Program-made: the position numbers and the translations under genes
The notes under the pieces: model-generated
The model's database searches: none
What the model was told of the DNA's origin: nothing
What the model saw: the letters and a program-made list of their open reading frames with translations, nothing else
Origin: an uncultured bacterium
Lineage (GTDB): Bacteria > Actinomycetota > Coriobacteriia > Coriobacteriales > Coriobacteriaceae
Length of the DNA stretch: 61,865 bases
Direction: 5' to 3'
Assembly: GCA_905214435.1 (NCBI GenBank)
Contig: CAJMMA010000009.1
Span: 1-61,865 of the forward strand
Shown here: positions 48,976-57,497 of the stretch, piece after piece
Position numbering within the stretch: the first letter of the stretch is position 1
How the letters are laid out: every line of letters begins with the position of its first letter

Positions 48976-50538
48976 TTAGTCAAACTGGGTAACATCGATC
49001 AGGCGATTGGCCAACGAAAGGTCGCTCTCGATGGGCACGAACTCGTCGCCCACGTGCATGAGCTCCTCGTCACCCTTTGCCAGCAGCAAGACAATGGTGG
49101 GAGCATTGGGGTTGACGTACTCCTCGCGCGCCGCCTTGAACGCCGCATGCACAGCGGCTTCGCGGTCGAGGATGATCTTGTTCGGCGTATCGTCGGGAAC
49201 ATGCTCGGCAAGCTCGCGACAGACCTTCATCGGGTCCTCGTGAGCCGGGTCCTCGTTGGCAAAGATCATCAGGTCGGAATATGGTGCGGCCTCGCGCGGA
49301 AGCTGCTCGCGGCGCTCCTGCGCCTTGCCGCCGGCAGCGCCAAACACTGCAATGACTGGACTAGCGGGAAACGCGCGCTTGACCGACGAGAAAAGCGAAC
49401 GGAACGAAAGCTGGTTGTGCGCATAGTCAACGACGCAGATCACGCGGCCGTCCTTCGACTCCACGACCTCCATACGGCCCGGTACACGCAGTTTGGAGAG
49501 GCCCTTCTTGATAGCCTCGATACCGATGCCGATCTCGCGCGCAGCGGCGATAGCGACCAGCGCGTTTTCCACGTTAAAGTCGCCCGCGATGCCCAGCAGG
49601 ACCTTCTCCCCCGCCTCGGACTCGTCGGCACACAGGCCATGCAGGTTAAACTCGATGTTAAAGCCGACCATGCGCACATCGCTCGCCCACAGGCTTGCCT
49701 CGGGATGCTCGACGCCAACGGTCACCAAGCGCTCGGCCGTCGACGCTGCCTCCAACACACGGTCAACCTCTTCGGTGCCCAGATTCACCACGGCGGTCTT
49801 TGCCTGGTCAAAGATCCTGAGTTTGCTCTCAAAATAATCCTCAAACGTGGGGTGTTCGATCGGCGAGATGTGGTCACGGCCGATGTTGAGGAAGCACGCC
49901 ACGTCAAACGGCAGATTCTCGACGCGTTGGTACTTGAGCGCCTGGCTCGAGACCTCCATGACCATGGACTGGCGACCTGACGTGCGGCAGTTGGCGATAT
50001 GGCGCCAGACCTCTGGGGCCTCGGGCGTAGTATTGGTGCTCTCGTAGCACTCGATGCCATCGTCGGTACTCACCGAGCCGATCATGCCGCAGGACTCGCC
50101 CGCCGCTTTAATAATCGACTGGAGCATAAAAGCGGCCGTGGTCTTTCCCTTGGTACCGGTGATGCCCACGATCTTGACGCCGTGGTCGGGACGGTCGTAG
50201 ACCTCCGGCGGCAACAGGGCCATGGCCGTGCGAACGCTATCAACAACCAGCATCGCAGCACCGCTCTCCTGCGCCAGCGGCTCCAGAGACTCGACCAGCG
50301 ACTCCTCGCACACAAATGCGACGGCGCCCGCATCGAGCGCCATGCTCAAAAACGCGGGCTTAAAGGCAGCACCTTTGCAAAAGAACACGTCACCTGCCGA
50401 GACCGCGCGCGAATCAAACGAGCAGCCGGTCACGGCACGCTCGTCAACCTGCTCTGATGCGCGCAGCTCACCGCACACATCGAGAAGCTTGGCAAGCGTA
50501 TCGACCGTGGTCACGGTCGCGGAATCCGAATGGTGCAT
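48976..50538 (-). CDS. murE: UDP-N-acetylmuramyl-tripeptide synthetase
   Basis: A 520-residue Mur ligase. P-loop GITGTKGKTT (125-134), UDP-binding SFDSRAVSAGD near the N-terminus, and the C-terminal specificity region NEDPAHEDP around residue 425. DAP-adding enzymes have DNPR there; the DPAxxDP form matches Lys/Orn-adding enzymes. The third residue of the stem peptide is thus probably lysine or ornithine, not DAP. Some Collinsella walls are reported to contain ornithine, which would fit. AGAAAGGTG precedes the start. Confidence 0.9.
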   Translation of the reverse strand: MHHSDSATVTTVDTLAKLLDVCGELRASEQVDERAVTGCSFDSRAVSAGDVFFCKGAAFKPAFLSMALDAGAVAFVCEESLVESLEPLAQESGAAMLVVDSVRTAMALLPPEVYDRPDHGVKIVGITGTKGKTTAAFMLQSIIKAAGESCGMIGSVSTDDGIECYESTNTTPEAPEVWRHIANCRTSGRQSMVMEVSSQALKYQRVENLPFDVACFLNIGRDHISPIEHPTFEDYFESKLRIFDQAKTAVVNLGTEEVDRVLEAASTAERLVTVGVEHPEASLWASDVRMVGFNIEFNLHGLCADESEAGEKVLLGIAGDFNVENALVAIAAAREIGIGIEAIKKGLSKLRVPGRMEVVESKDGRVICVVDYAHNQLSFRSLFSSVKRAFPASPVIAVFGAAGGKAQERREQLPREAAPYSDLMIFANEDPAHEDPMKVCRELAEHVPDDTPNKIILDREAAVHAAFKAAREEYVNPNAPTIVLLLAKGDEELMHVGDEFVPIESDLSLANRLIDVTQFD

Positions 50539-50598
50539 CTTTCACCTTTCTCAGCCATTTGGCAGGGACGGTTTTTATAGTAACTGAAACGCACCCAC

Positions 50599-50625
50599 GC
50601 AAAAACGGCTCCCGGAGGAGCCGTT
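50599..50625 (-). terminator. Terminator of asnB
   Basis: AACGGCTCC (50604-50612) and GGAGCCGTT (50617-50625), 4-nt loop; minus strand continues TTTG. Confidence 0.85.
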
Positions 50626-50650
50626 ACGCGCAGGCGTTCGTAAGCCGAGG

Positions 50651-52531
50651 CTAGGCAGCCTGAACAGCGGGCTGGTCCTCGTCGATAAAGAAGCGCTTGT
50701 ACCACACCAGGAACACGAGCGGCGTATAGATCTTGCGCTGGAAATCGCCCTTGCCCGCAAAGTGCAGATCGAGCAGGTGCATGAGCTCGTCGGTATCGAA
50801 GAACTCGCTTGCCCACGGCGCGGTGAAGTACTCCTTGACATAGTCGTACCACTTTTGCTCGCGCAGCCAGTAGACAATCGGCACCGGGAAGCCCACCTTG
50901 GGACGGGTGGCCCACTCATCGGGCAGCGACTTGTTGGCAGCGTGGCGGAGTACCTGTTTGTTGCCGTTCTCGTTGATGCGGTAGCGGTCGGGAATATGCT
51001 CGGCGAACTCCATGACTTTGCGGTCCAGGAAGGGCACGCGCAGCTCCAGCGAGTGCGCCATGCACATCTTGTCGGCCTTGAGCAGAATGTCGCCCGGGAG
51101 CCACATGTTCATGTCCAGGTACTGCTTCTTGACCAGCTCGGGCTGACCTTTCACGCGCGCATAGATGGGAGCGGCAAGCTCGAAGGCGCCATCGCCGGTG
51201 TTGTACTCGGGCTTGAGCACGCCGTCGACCTCGCGCTCCGGCCATACCAGAGCCTGTCCCAGGAACGACTTCTCGGGGATCTCGGCACCCTTGACCAGGA
51301 AGTTATGTCCCTTGAAGTACGGCATATGCAGCGCCAGGTTACCGAGCGCGCGACGGATGGGCAGCGGCACCATCTTTTTGTACTTGCGGACTGGGACCGT
51401 GTCCTCGTAGTAGGCGTAGCCGCCAAAGAGTTCGTCGGCGCCTTCGCCCGAAAGCACGACGGTGACGTCCTTGCGGGCCATCTCGGCCAAGAACCACAGC
51501 GGCACGGAAGACAGGTTGGACTGCGGCTCGTCCATGTGATACTGGATGTCCTCGAGCGCACCGAAGAACTCGTCGGCGGTAATCATCTTGCGGACATTCT
51601 CGACGCCGAGCTTGTCAGAAAGTTCCTTGGCGTAGTTGGTCTCGTTGAAGTTCTTGTAGTCAAAGCCCACCGAGAAGGTCTTGTCGGGCATGAGGCAAGC
51701 GGCGATGTAGCTGGAGTCGACGCCGCCGGAGAGGAACGACGCGACCTTAACATCAGCGATGCGATGGGCCTCGACGCTCTCGTGCACGACCTCGTCCAGC
51801 TCGTCGACGTACTCCTCGAACGGCTTCTCGACGGCGGAGTAATCGCAATCCCAATAACGCTCGATGTTCATCTTGCCGGTCGGGATGTCTACGGTAAAGT
51901 AATGCGCCGGCGGCAGCTTGTAGACACCCTCGAAGAAGGTCTCCTCGGTTGCCGAATACTGCAGCGTCATGTACGGACGCAGGGCCTTTTTGTTGACCGC
52001 CTTGTGGAAGTGCGGGTAGTCCAGGAAACTTTTGATCTCGGAGCCAAAGAGCACGCCCGGCGCGCCGTCGCCCGCATCGGCCATGGGATAGTAGTAGAGC
52101 GGCTTGATGCCAAAGATGTCGCGGGCGCCAAAAAGCTTGTTCTTCTTCTTGTCCCAGATGACGAAGGCGTACATGCCGCGCAGGCGATCGAGTACGGCCT
52201 CGCCCCACTCCTCGTAGCCGTGCAGGAGGCTCTCGGTGTCGGCTCCACAGTGGAACTTATAGCCCTTGGCCTCGAGCTCGGAGCGAAGCTCCTGGAAGTT
52301 GTAGATCTCGCCGTTGAAGACGATGACGACGCTGCCGTCCTCATTGGCCATGGGCTGAGCGCCGGCCTCGGTCAGGTCGAGGATCGACAGGCGGCGGAAG
52401 CCCAGGGCAACGCGGCCGTCGATAAACTGGCCGCCCATGTCGGGACCACGATGGACGATGCGGTCCATCATCTTGGTGAGCACCTCGGATTGGTTATCCG
52501 TCCCACCGACAAAACCGACAAAACCGCACAT
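50651..52531 (-). CDS. asnB: Asparagine synthetase (glutamine-hydrolysing)
   Basis: A 626-residue two-domain enzyme. The N-terminal nucleophile Cys2 (MCGFVGFVGG) opens the class II glutaminase domain, with FNGEIYNF and ADTESLLHGYE; the synthetase domain has the ATP pyrophosphatase loop SFLSGGVDSSYIAA and later LSGEGADELFGGY. It makes asparagine from aspartate with glutamine as nitrogen donor. Length and C-terminus match the AsnB/AsnO class that may also amidate cell-wall peptides, but nothing here decides that. It appears monocistronic. Confidence 0.93.
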   Translation of the reverse strand: MCGFVGFVGGTDNQSEVLTKMMDRIVHRGPDMGGQFIDGRVALGFRRLSILDLTEAGAQPMANEDGSVVIVFNGEIYNFQELRSELEAKGYKFHCGADTESLLHGYEEWGEAVLDRLRGMYAFVIWDKKKNKLFGARDIFGIKPLYYYPMADAGDGAPGVLFGSEIKSFLDYPHFHKAVNKKALRPYMTLQYSATEETFFEGVYKLPPAHYFTVDIPTGKMNIERYWDCDYSAVEKPFEEYVDELDEVVHESVEAHRIADVKVASFLSGGVDSSYIAACLMPDKTFSVGFDYKNFNETNYAKELSDKLGVENVRKMITADEFFGALEDIQYHMDEPQSNLSSVPLWFLAEMARKDVTVVLSGEGADELFGGYAYYEDTVPVRKYKKMVPLPIRRALGNLALHMPYFKGHNFLVKGAEIPEKSFLGQALVWPEREVDGVLKPEYNTGDGAFELAAPIYARVKGQPELVKKQYLDMNMWLPGDILLKADKMCMAHSLELRVPFLDRKVMEFAEHIPDRYRINENGNKQVLRHAANKSLPDEWATRPKVGFPVPIVYWLREQKWYDYVKEYFTAPWASEFFDTDELMHLLDLHFAGKGDFQRKIYTPLVFLVWYKRFFIDEDQPAVQAA

Positions 52532-52699
52532 ATACTATCCCCTCTGCTGTTGCTGGGTATCAAATCGAATCAGTAGCTTTTGAGTATACCCGAGGGTGTA
52601 AAGAGGGACGGAATGTTCAGGCAATCTCAACTGAATCAGCTCCGCACCGACACGCGCCGGTTACCTTTAATGGATATGAGGTGAATGGGGCGATTGTTT

Positions 52700-52708
52700 T
52701 GCTATACT
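52700..52708 (+). promoter_or_regulatory. Extended -10 promoter of tRNA-Val
   Basis: TTGCTATACT contains TGnTATACT, an extended -10 element ending 10 bp before the tRNA; the -35 region is weak. Confidence 0.6.
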
Positions 52709-52718
52709 CTCTCCGCAC

Positions 52719-52794
52719 GGGCGATTGGCGCAACGGTTAGCGCAGGTGCTTTACACGCACAAGGCTGGGGGTTCGAATCCCTCATCGCCCACCA
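52719..52794 (+). tRNA. tRNA-Val (TAC)
   Basis: A 76-nt cloverleaf; acceptor GGGCGAT/ATCGCCC, anticodon loop TTTACAC giving TAC, T-arm GGGTTCGAATCCC, encoded CCA. The last 18 nt (from ATCCCTC to CCA) are repeated exactly twice downstream at 52962 and 53150. Confidence 0.97.
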
Positions 52795-53322
52795 CTGAAT
52801 TGGAAACGGTCCTCGAAAGGGGACCGTTTTTGTTTGGGCCCATCGCAGAGGGATTCGAACCCGCCAGGGTGCGGAGCTGAGGAAACGCGCAAGCGTTTTC
52901 CAGCGCAGCACGCGAGGGCCGCAGGCCCGAAGCGGAAGCGGGCGGCGAAGCCGCACGCGACATCCCTCATCGCCCACCACTTGATTGAAAAGGCTCCCAG
53001 CGATGGGGGCCTTTCCTTTTTGGGCCCAGTGCAGAGGGATTCGAACCCGCCAGGGTGCGGAGCTGAGGAAACGCGAAGCGTTTTCCAGCGCAGCACGCGA
53101 GGAGCGGAGCGACGAAGCGGGGCGCGGGCGGCACCAGCCGCACGCGGACATCCCTCATCGCCCACCACTGAATTGTTAGGCCTCCATCACTGGAGGCCTT
53201 TCCTTTTTCAGGCCCAGTGCAGAGGGATTCGAACCCGCCAGGGTGCGGAGCTGAGGAAACGCGAAGCGTTTTCCAGCGCAGCACGCGAGGGCCGCAGGCC
53301 CGAAGCGAAAGCGGGCGGCGAA
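52795..53322 (+). repeat. Tandem ~186-bp units carrying tRNA-Val 3' ends
   Basis: Three units follow the tRNA (52795-52979, 52980-53167, 53168-53322, the last truncated). Each begins after CCA with a different terminator hairpin (52805-52836; 52988-53021; 53176-53209), then GAGGGATTCGAACCC, which is the tRNA T-arm in inverse orientation, then a ~95-bp GC-rich module with GGAAACGCGAAGCGTTTTCC. Units 1 and 2 close with ATCCCTCATCGCCCACCA, the exact tRNA-Val 3' end (52962-52979, 53150-53167). No open reading frame is credible. It looks like repeated insertion or duplication at the tRNA 3' end. Confidence 0.75.
52805..52836 (+). terminator. Terminator of tRNA-Val
   Basis: AACGGTCC pairs with GGACCGTT, followed by TTTGTTT; immediately behind the CCA end. 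Confidence 0.85.
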
Positions 53323-53341
53323 ATGGACCCTTGGCGAATAC

Positions 53342-53565
53342 CCGTGTGCAAAAAATGCCAAATATGAGTACTGCCACCTTTTTGATGGCAGCGTTTTCGA
53401 AGTCATAAAAGGCAAATCCGACATTAGAACGACGATCAATAGTCCAGTTAAGCCAATTTACTAACTACAAAACTGGACATATGTGGCCCAACTCGTCTTA
53501 AAACGCCTATTTTATATGTTACAAGGTTAGTGCCAGTACTCATATTTGCCACTTTTTGCACACGG
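53342..53565. mobile_element. 224-bp MITE-like element with 36-bp inverted ends
   Basis: CCGTGTGCAAAAA then GCCAAATATGAGTACTG (53342-53377) recurs in inverse at 53530-53565 with 33 of 36 bases complementary. The interior is AT-rich, unlike its surroundings, and has no gene; it holds a smaller CCAGTT/AACTGG pair. It abuts the truncated third tRNA-Val unit, which may have been cut by its arrival. No target duplication is obvious. Confidence 0.6.
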
Positions 53566-53597
53566 CCCATCCCAGTCATGGTAAATCGGTAGCAAAA

Positions 53598-53654
53598 CGG
53601 GTTCCGGACCGCTGAATCGTGCCGCATATGGCACGCCCGCAGTCCAAAACCCGG
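53598..53654 (-). terminator. Nested hairpin downstream of argD
   Basis: An outer stem (CGGGTTccGGAC with GTCCaaAACCCG) encloses an inner CGTGCC/GGCACG hairpin with a GCATAT loop. It lies about 25 nt past the argD stop and may terminate the arginine operon, though the T run is poor. Confidence 0.5.
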
Positions 53655-53678
53655 TCCAAATTAAGTTATTGCGCCGTG

Positions 53679-54962
53679 TTAGCCCAAAACGCCCGCCAGG
53701 ATCTCGATCAGGCCGTCCACGTCGACTTCCTCGCAGACAAGCGGCGGCAGGAAACGCAGCGTGTGGGCACCAGTAGCGTTAATCACAGCGCCGGCGGCAA
53801 GCGCGCGGGCAACAATATCATGCGCATCGCCCGCAGCGTCATCCAAGTCGCAGCCGAGCATCAAGCCGCGACCGCGCACCTCGGTAACGTGCGGAAGCTT
53901 GGCCAGCGCCTGCTCCATATAGGCGCCCACCTTGGCGGCATGCTCGGCATAATCGCCGCGCACGAGCGCGGAGAGCGTCGCGGCGCACGCCGCGACAGCC
54001 AAGCAGCTACCGCCAAAGGTCGAGCCGTGGTCGCCCGGCTTAAACACGTCGGCGATCTCCTTCTTTGCCACCACGGCACCCATGGGCACGCCATCGGCAA
54101 TGCCCTTGGCAAGGCTCATAATGTCGGGTTCCACGCCATAGGTCTGGAATGCAAACGGCTTGCCGGAGCGGAAGATGCCACACTGGACTTCGTCGGCGAT
54201 AAGAACGGCGCCTGCCTCGTGTGCCAAGTCACGCGCCGCCGCCATAAACTCCTCGGTCATGGGGTGCACACCGCTCTCGCCCTGAATCGGCTCGAGCATG
54301 ACAGCGCAGACCTCGCTTCCCAGCTGCTTAAAGATCGAACGCAGCTCATCGACATCGTTGGGCGTGCAGGCCACAAAGCCGCCCGGCAGCGGACGGAAGC
54401 TGTCCTGCAGCCAATCCTGCATGGTGGCGGCAATGGTCTCGAGCGTACGGCCGTGGAAGCCGCCGCGCATGCATACGATGGTGTTGCCGCCGTTACCAGC
54501 ACGCTTGGCGTACAGACGCGCGAGCTTCATCGAGCCCTCGTTGGCTTCGGCACCGGAGTTGGCAAAGAACGTCTCCCATACCTGCTCGTCCGCAGCCGGG
54601 GCACCGAGCGCAGCGGCCGTGGTCTCATCGCCGGCGGCAATGGCATCGGCAAGCACACACGCACCATCTACGTCGTCGTTGGCAAGCTTGGACAGCAACG
54701 CCGCGACCTCTCCACGCTGCTCGATGTAGAAGTAATTGGAGACATGCATGAGCTTTTTGGTCTGCGCCTCGAGCGCCGAGAGCACTGCAGGGTTGCCGTG
54801 ACCAAGGCTGCACACACCGATACCAGCAAGAAAGTCAAGATACTCACGGCCGTCATCGCCGGTGAGCTTCATGCCGTGGCCCTCGACAAACTCTACCGGA
54901 GAGCGACCAAAGGTATGCATAACGTAATGGGATTCGAGCGATTGTTGAGTTGCAAGTGACAT
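53679..54962 (-). CDS. argD: Acetylornithine aminotransferase
   Basis: A 427-residue class III PLP aminotransferase. FFANSGAEANEGSMKLAR, RGGFHGRTLETIAAT, then LIADEVQCGIFRSG with the PLP-contacting Asp, and SLAKGIADGVPMGA with the Schiff-base lysine (about 290). Family relatives act on ornithine or succinylornithine; position after argB fixes it as the argD step, N-acetylglutamate semialdehyde to N-acetylornithine. An insert at about 105-120 (GDETTAAALGAPAADEQ) is longer than usual. Last gene of argCJBD. Confidence 0.92.
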   Translation of the reverse strand: MSLATQQSLESHYVMHTFGRSPVEFVEGHGMKLTGDDGREYLDFLAGIGVCSLGHGNPAVLSALEAQTKKLMHVSNYFYIEQRGEVAALLSKLANDDVDGACVLADAIAAGDETTAAALGAPAADEQVWETFFANSGAEANEGSMKLARLYAKRAGNGGNTIVCMRGGFHGRTLETIAATMQDWLQDSFRPLPGGFVACTPNDVDELRSIFKQLGSEVCAVMLEPIQGESGVHPMTEEFMAAARDLAHEAGAVLIADEVQCGIFRSGKPFAFQTYGVEPDIMSLAKGIADGVPMGAVVAKKEIADVFKPGDHGSTFGGSCLAVAACAATLSALVRGDYAEHAAKVGAYMEQALAKLPHVTEVRGRGLMLGCDLDDAAGDAHDIVARALAAGAVINATGAHTLRFLPPLVCEEVDVDGLIEILAGVLG

Positions 54963-55031
54963 GGGATGCCTTTCGTTGGGCGCCGTACGGCGCAGGGCTA
55001 TGGGTGCAGGGACGCGATGACCGCGGGTCAG

Positions 55032-56012
55032 CTAGACCGTCTGGAGCTTCTCGACCTCGTCGAGGTTCTCGGTCAGGCGCGCCGCAAACGTCGAAAGCGG
55101 GTGCGGATGCGTATCGAATTCGTAGGCCGTCTCGGTGGAGTGGATCACGGTACCGACGCCAGCATCGGTCAGCAGCTCCAGCAGCAGCGAATGCGGCGTC
55201 GTGCCGTTGATGATGTGGGCTCGGAACACACCGGCGGTAAGCGCATCGACGGCGGCGCGCAGCTTGGGAATCATGCCCTTGTCGACCTCGCCGCCGTAGA
55301 GCATCTCATTGACCTCGTCGAGTGTCAGGTTGGAGATGAGCGAATCCTTATCGCTAAAGTCCTTGTACAGGCCGTCGACGTCGGTCAAGAAGATCGCCTT
55401 GTGCGCATGAAGCGCCGCCGCAACGGCGCCGGCGGCGGTATCGGCGTTGATGTTGAAGAAGCCGCCGTCCTCCCCCGCCGCGACCGTGGCGATAACGGGA
55501 ATGTACTCGCTGTCGAGCAAACGCTCGATATAGTCGGTGTTGACGTGCGTGACCTTGCCCACGCGACCGAGCTCGGGATCGAGCGGCTCGGCGATAAGGG
55601 TACCGGCGTCGCTGCCGGACACGCCCACGGCCAGGTTGCCGTGGTGGTTGAGCGCAGCGACCAGCTCCTGATTGACCTTGCCGCCCAGTACCTCGCGCAC
55701 GATATCCATGGTGTCCGGCGTGGTCACGCGCTGGCCGTTCTTAAACTCGACGGGGATGTCGTAGTGGCTGAGCGCCTCGTTGATGGCCTTGCCGCCACCG
55801 TGCACGATAACAGGGCGCATGCCGATAATCTTGAGCAGGACGATGTCGCTCATCACGTCACGGCGCAGCTGCTCGTCGACCATGGCGGCACCGCCGTACT
55901 TGATAACGACCGTCTTACCGGTCAGGTTCTTAATCCACGGCAGCGCCTCGAACAGCAGCTGCGCGGTAACTTCGTTGGATTCGCTCGAGCGACAATCGCG
56001 TGCGAACTTCAT
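55032..56012 (-). CDS. argB: Acetylglutamate kinase
   Basis: A 326-residue amino-acid kinase. VVIKYGGAAM is the phosphate-binding strand, VIVHGGGKAINEAL the second Gly loop, then FLTDVDGLYKDFSDKD and PKLRAAVDALTAGV close to the C-terminus. It phosphorylates N-acetylglutamate. Start uncertain: ATG at 56012 follows GACGAGG, while an in-frame ATG at 56039 also has a fair site. The protein is about 30 residues longer than unregulated forms; the N-terminal helix of arginine-inhibited enzymes may be present (KFARDC...EVTAQLLFEALPWI). Confidence 0.93.
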   Translation of the reverse strand: MKFARDCRSSESNEVTAQLLFEALPWIKNLTGKTVVIKYGGAAMVDEQLRRDVMSDIVLLKIIGMRPVIVHGGGKAINEALSHYDIPVEFKNGQRVTTPDTMDIVREVLGGKVNQELVAALNHHGNLAVGVSGSDAGTLIAEPLDPELGRVGKVTHVNTDYIERLLDSEYIPVIATVAAGEDGGFFNINADTAAGAVAAALHAHKAIFLTDVDGLYKDFSDKDSLISNLTLDEVNEMLYGGEVDKGMIPKLRAAVDALTAGVFRAHIINGTTPHSLLLELLTDAGVGTVIHSTETAYEFDTHPHPLSTFAARLTENLDEVEKLQTV

Positions 56013-56093
56013 AGTCTGCCTCGTCTTTCGTGTGGCCATCGCGCCGCACCTCGTTGCCCGCGATTGCAGCGGGACGCGCGGCACATCGGGAGT

Positions 56094-57362
56094 CTAGGAA
56101 CGGTAATCGCCGTTAATGGAGATGTACTCGTGCGTGAGGTCGCAGGTCCACACGGTCGTTGCCGCGTCGCCTGCACCCAGGTCGGCCGAGATCACGATCT
56201 CGGACGCCTCAAAACGTCGCAGAGCCTCGTCCTCGTCAAAGGGAACAGTCAGACCGTCGCGACAGACAGGCATGCCCATCATGTCGATGGAAACGTCTTC
56301 CTGGTTAAACTTCACGCCGCACTTGCCGAGCGCCATGGCGACGCGGCCCCAGTTGCAGTCGTGACCGGCGATGCAGGTCTTGACGAGCGGCGAGTTGGCG
56401 ACGGCACGGGCGGCGATATCGGCTTCCTCGTCGTTGGCGGCGCCGGTAATGTTAACCGTCACGAGCTTTGAAGCACCCTCGCCATCGGCCGCGATGTTGC
56501 GCGCCAGGCTCTCGCACACCTCGTGCACGGCAAAGGCCAACTCGTCAAAGGCGTCAGTGCCCTCGACGATAGCCTCGGCATCTGCAGCAGCAGCGCCAGA
56601 AGCAAGTATGATACAGGTGTCGTTGGTCGAGGTATCGGAATCGACCGTCACCTTATTGAAGGTCTGCTTAACGGTCGAGAGCAACAGGGCGTGGAGCGCC
56701 GACGGCTCGACGGGGACATCGGTAGTAATGACCGCGATCATGGTGGCCATATTGGGCATGATCATGCCCGAGCCCTTGCACATGCCGCCCACCGTATAAG
56801 CGTTGCCCGCATGACCCGCAGCCTCACTGCGGTAGCGAACGGCATACTCCTTGGAGTGCGTATCGGTCGTCATGATGGCACGGGCCGCATCGGCACCGCC
56901 ATGGGCAGAGAGTGCCTCGTAGGCAGCAGGAATGGCGGTCTCAAACGTGTCGATCGGCAGAATCTGTCCAATCACGCCTGTGGATGCAACTAGGATCTGC
57001 TGGGGTTCACAGCCGATGACCTGCGACGCGATATTGCATGTCTCTCGCGCGCAGGCAAGGCCGGTCTCGCCCGTGGCGGCATTCGCGTTGCCGGAGTTGA
57101 TTGAAACGCCGGCGATGATGCCATAGCCCTTGTCCGCACCGCCCAGGTTGGCACGGCTCACCTGCACGGGCGCCGCGCAAAAGCGGTTGGTCGTAAACAC
57201 GCCGGCGCCTGGACAGGGCTTATCGGGCACGACGAGCGCATAGTCCAAGCGCTCGGGATTCTTCCGGAATCCTGCATGGATGCCTGCGGCCTTAAAGCCA
57301 GCCGCTGCCGTAACGCCACCCTCGACGGCGCGTATCTTGATATCAATCAGGTCGGTATTCAT
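56094..57362 (-). CDS. argJ: Bifunctional ornithine acetyltransferase / N-acetylglutamate synthase
   Basis: A 422-residue Ntn-type enzyme. The self-cleavage site is the Ala-Thr bond in MPNMATMIAVITTD, with Thr as nucleophile. Other features are CKGSGMIMPN before it and STNDTCIILASG after it. It recycles acetyl groups from acetylornithine to glutamate, making argA and argE dispensable; consistent with their absence here. RBS AAGGAG is 11 bp upstream of the ATG. Confidence 0.95.
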   Translation of the reverse strand: MNTDLIDIKIRAVEGGVTAAAGFKAAGIHAGFRKNPERLDYALVVPDKPCPGAGVFTTNRFCAAPVQVSRANLGGADKGYGIIAGVSINSGNANAATGETGLACARETCNIASQVIGCEPQQILVASTGVIGQILPIDTFETAIPAAYEALSAHGGADAARAIMTTDTHSKEYAVRYRSEAAGHAGNAYTVGGMCKGSGMIMPNMATMIAVITTDVPVEPSALHALLLSTVKQTFNKVTVDSDTSTNDTCIILASGAAAADAEAIVEGTDAFDELAFAVHEVCESLARNIAADGEGASKLVTVNITGAANDEEADIAARAVANSPLVKTCIAGHDCNWGRVAMALGKCGVKFNQEDVSIDMMGMPVCRDGLTVPFDEDEALRRFEASEIVISADLGAGDAATTVWTCDLTHEYISINGDYRS

Positions 57363-57497
57363 CGTCCCTACGGCTCCTTATATCAGACAAAAAAGCGGGC
57401 ATCGGCTGGCACGCCATACCGGTCGCAACTACTAGACCAGCTTGAAAGCGGCGCCCAACTCGATACCCGACCACCAAATCGTTAACAATCGAATGTG

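Noticed and set aside
52795..53322. CRISPR array
   Set aside because: Only three units of about 186 bp whose spacers are terminators, not unique 30-40 bp spacers; no cas genes.
52702..53439. Several open frames through the tRNA-Val tandem units on both strands
   Set aside because: They arise from GC-rich repeats, contain the tRNA and terminators, have no ribosome sites and repeat the same peptide in shifted frames.
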